This document shows, in pieces, positions 62,011-64,000 of a stretch of DNA of 64,000 bases (position 1 is its first letter; every line of letters starts with the position of its first letter). Under the pieces are notes generated by a model, which worked only from the letters and a program-made list of their open reading frames with translations, was not told the origin of the DNA and did not search any database. Origin of the DNA: CAZCBX01 sp964497185 (GTDB lineage Bacteria > Bdellovibrionota_G > JALEGL01 > JAGRMV01); NCBI GenBank assembly GCA_964497185.1, contig CAZCBX010000003.1, positions 124,001-188,000 on the forward strand, in the 5' to 3' direction. Position numbers and translations under genes: made by a program.

Positions 62011-62697
62011 TTACTCGGCAACAGCAGTGAATTCGACTTGTGAAACAATGGCGGCACTATCCGGATCGGAGTACAGCACTTTCACAAACTGGGTAATATC
62101 CATGTTGGCCACATCGGAACCACCAGCACAGTTTAAGCTGGCGCTTAAGCCGTTGGCGGCATAGCTAGGACCACAATGCACACCATTAGACCCGGCGGTG
62201 GCAAACGTGGTGGCTGATGCAGGCGCAATGGTTAAGTCACCTTCAACCGATGGCGTGGTGGTACCATTGCCTAGCAAGTAGTATGAACGGTTGGACGTTT
62301 CACCTGCACCTTTGTTAATTTTGATGTTCACGTTGGCAGGCGTTTGGTTAGTTGAACGCACACCTGTGGATAGGTAGTAACCAAAGTAAGCGGCACCCAC
62401 TGCATCATCTTTAAACAACTGATCGGCAGCGGTACCCACCGATACAGCGGGTGTCGATGTGTCTACCGAAATGGATACGCTTAGCTCACCGGCTGCCGTA
62501 CCCATATTGGCACCACCGACTTCCAAACGAATGGAGGCTACGGGGGTTGCGTTAATGTTACTGATTAAGGGAGAACCGGCTGTCGTGGTGTTTGACAGAG
62601 TTCCTGTGTCGATGGCCGCACCATAACTGGGTGACGCCCAGCCCATGATCGCCATTAAACCTAATGTCATTGATGTTTTGATTGTTCTTGTAAGCAT
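62011..62697 (-). CDS. Exported subunit, probable major surface/fimbrial subunit
   Basis: A 228-residue protein with a signal peptide ending at PSYG. The core has SIRLEVGGANMGTAAGELSV, AAYFGYYLSTGVRSTNQTPAN, GETSNRSYYLLGNGTTTPSV and DITQFVKVLYSDPDSAA. It aligns along its length with the 61311-61904 product, sharing Cys in VHCGPSY and LNCAGG. High Thr/Ser/Gly/Ala content fits a secreted fibre subunit. It is the first gene after an AT-rich control region and is followed by a terminator, consistent with high expression. Confidence 0.68.
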   Translation of the reverse strand: MLTRTIKTSMTLGLMAIMGWASPSYGAAIDTGTLSNTTTAGSPLISNINATPVASIRLEVGGANMGTAAGELSVSISVDTSTPAVSVGTAADQLFKDDAVGAAYFGYYLSTGVRSTNQTPANVNIKINKGAGETSNRSYYLLGNGTTTPSVEGDLTIAPASATTFATAGSNGVHCGPSYAANGLSASLNCAGGSDVANMDITQFVKVLYSDPDSAAIVSQVEFTAVAE

Positions 62698-63058
62698 GAG
62701 TTAATTCCTTTCTTTGAGATAAAACCTTCGCTACATTCATAGTGTATGAAAGGTCACTTAAAAAAGCTAATTTCATTAAAACTACAAAAATATGGCTAAT
62801 ATGTGATTATATTTGTTTTAATAACAATAAGGTAAGATTTGTTACTTAATTTTACCTTTATTTGTAAACTTATGTTTACGAATTAGGCCAAATGTAGGGG
62901 AAATCCATGATATTGAAAAAAAAGAAGTTTTTTTTAAGTTATTGAAATTACTTTATTTTTTTTAGTACAAATGAACGTTTTTTCACGCTTTATTCGGTAA
63001 ATTTCAAAGATGCAGCGTGCAATGAAGCCACTTTACTCGAAAAAAGTAACATTTTAAG
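62698..63058. promoter_or_regulatory. AT-rich control region upstream of subunit genes
   Basis: No gene is seen. It holds two inverted repeats: AAGGTAA...TTACCTT (62829-62858) and GTAAAC-TTAT-GTTTAC (62864-62879). These may be operators for the subunit genes. A clear promoter was not identified. Confidence 0.4.
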
Positions 63059-64000
63059 CTACTTGCCGGTTGCTTTTTCTCGCAATAGAAGCTTGGCATA
63101 TGTTTCTGCGGAGGTCACTGCAATGTACGTGGCTTTGGCCATACGCATGTTCCAGGATGGATGAATACGCGCCTTGCATAATAAGGTATAGATCATATAA
63201 TTCTTTACATAACTAATGTGTGAGCCCGAGGTGACATCCCAAGCCCGATAAAACAACCAACGGTTGATGCCCTCATAGGCCTCATCCGAAAGGTCATCCA
63301 AAAACATGGGCGACAAAACGGGAATAGAGAAATTTTCTGAATTGTATGCCTCCGGCGCCATGACAGCGACCGGATGCCAGTCCAACGCCTGATTTAAAAA
63401 TCTTTCATCTTCAGCCTCGTGGTCCGCTGGGTATTGTTCTGCCAAATAGTCCGCATACCAATCCAATAGCTGTTCTTGTGTGTCGCCACTGTCAGCAATT
63501 TTTGTGAGCAATTTTTGATTGACCAAGTGATCATACAATTGGTTTTCAGTTTGAATTTCTGGGTGCTCGGCCAAAATTTCCTCCACCTGCGTCGTCACTT
63601 GATCCAGTATGGCCTTATAATCAAGATAAAATGCATGATCATCGCTGATCAAACGGTTGTATGGTTTAAGTGGCTGTTGGCGAAGCTCAGGTGACAAGCT
63701 CATTTGCTGAACAAATGCTTCCCAATCTTGATCGTTGGCCAACCATTCGTCGCCGTGGCCCCATAAATGTTTTTCCGCAAGTGTATACATGGGTGCATCC
63801 AGCACTGCGGCCATACCCGCCATAAACACCGTTTCCTTACCAATTTTTCGAATGGGCGTATTCGGGGTGGCTTTACTGGTAAACACTTTTGAGCGAATAA
63901 AATTGCCCAACGTTTTTAGCGTTACGTCAAACATTGCACGCGACCAGAATTCACCTGTGGTCATGTCATCATCACGATGAATGACCGTATAGGCGCCCGC
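63059..64000 (-). CDS. Unknown protein (N-terminus outside window)
   Basis: The frame is open to the right edge, so the start lies outside; an internal ATG stands at 63964. At least 313 residues are visible. Features include a positively charged region with KVFTSKATPNTPIRKIG, an acidic/aromatic stretch with QVTTQVEEILAEHPEIQTEN, and a C-terminal region NRWLFYRAWDVTSG then ICKARIHPSWNMRMAK-like text (LLCKARIHPSWNMRMAKATY). No domain is recognised. Not clearly part of the fimbria cluster. Confidence 0.65.
   Translation of the reverse strand, partial: AGAYTVIHRDDDMTTGEFWSRAMFDVTLKTLGNFIRSKVFTSKATPNTPIRKIGKETVFMAGMAAVLDAPMYTLAEKHLWGHGDEWLANDQDWEAFVQQMSLSPELRQQPLKPYNRLISDDHAFYLDYKAILDQVTTQVEEILAEHPEIQTENQLYDHLVNQKLLTKIADSGDTQEQLLDWYADYLAEQYPADHEAEDERFLNQALDWHPVAVMAPEAYNSENFSIPVLSPMFLDDLSDEAYEGINRWLFYRAWDVTSGSHISYVKNYMIYTLLCKARIHPSWNMRMAKATYIAVTSAETYAKLLLREKATGK

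Overview
The window comes from a Gram-negative (two-membrane) bacterium. It carries pal and cpoB of the Tol-Pal system, lnt for lipoprotein maturation, OmpA-type outer-membrane proteins, many lipobox signal peptides and a chaperone/outer-membrane-protein pair. Base composition is balanced in most genes. The secreted calcium-repeat protein with a Gly-Gly-Gly-Gly-Cys/membrane/Arg tail, the deoxynucleoside kinase, the PilZ protein and a sigma-54-type promoter fit a delta-proteobacterial-grade lineage (Bdellovibrionota or Myxococcota-like), but nothing here fixes the taxon.

Layout. 0-3.3 kb: surface protein plus OmpA-like protein. 3.3-8.4 kb (minus): nusA-infB-rbfA-truB, behind a promoter followed at once by an intrinsic terminator. 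8.6-11.9 kb: pal, cpoB, tsaD, rsmA. 11.9-16 kb: SDR enzyme, deoxynucleoside kinase, a hairpin-rich spacer bounded by a 38-bp repeat, enolase, DUF748-like protein. 16-19.8 kb (minus): ParE/CopG-type toxin-antitoxin, purB, proS. 19.9-25.5 kb: membrane proteins, phoH-ybeY-lnt and a coiled-coil membrane protein. 25.6-29 kb: two lipoproteins, the second behind a sigma-54-like promoter. 29-35.2 kb (minus): amiC-type amidase, mutS, SnoaL-like protein, rhomboid, a 54-residue membrane protein, dcd. 35.4-36.7 kb: thyA-folA. 36.7-38.4 kb: DUF4870 protein, a 0.6-kb cluster of palindromic elements, a proline-rich secreted protein. 38.4-42 kb: panB-coaX-coaBC-panC, a coenzyme A operon joined by ATGA overlaps. 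42-51.2 kb: mixed metabolism and signalling (esterase, bolA, thiopurine-type methyltransferase, queuosine-precursor-type transporter, GH31 glycosidase, PilZ protein, purine permease).

51.25-54.1 kb is the most unusual region. A complete tRNA-Trp is followed by an AT-rich insert that ends in a 45-nt copy of the tRNA 3' end. It carries no recognisable integrase. It holds one minus-strand cassette of overlapping genes: a TIGR04255-like protein, an HTH regulator and a third gene split by an apparent +1 frameshift. A near-consensus promoter and three 10-bp-spaced direct repeats precede it. I regard it as a compact, self-regulated tRNA-borne accessory system, and a candidate (unproven) conflict or defence cassette.

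54.2-64 kb: metallophosphoesterase, DUF421 protein, ribosome-hibernation factor, two divergent lipoproteins whose signal-peptide regions overlap in antisense, and a fimbria-like cluster (PapD-like chaperone, large outer-membrane protein with a pilus-assembly N-domain, two paralogous exported subunits), ending in a gene that runs off the right edge.
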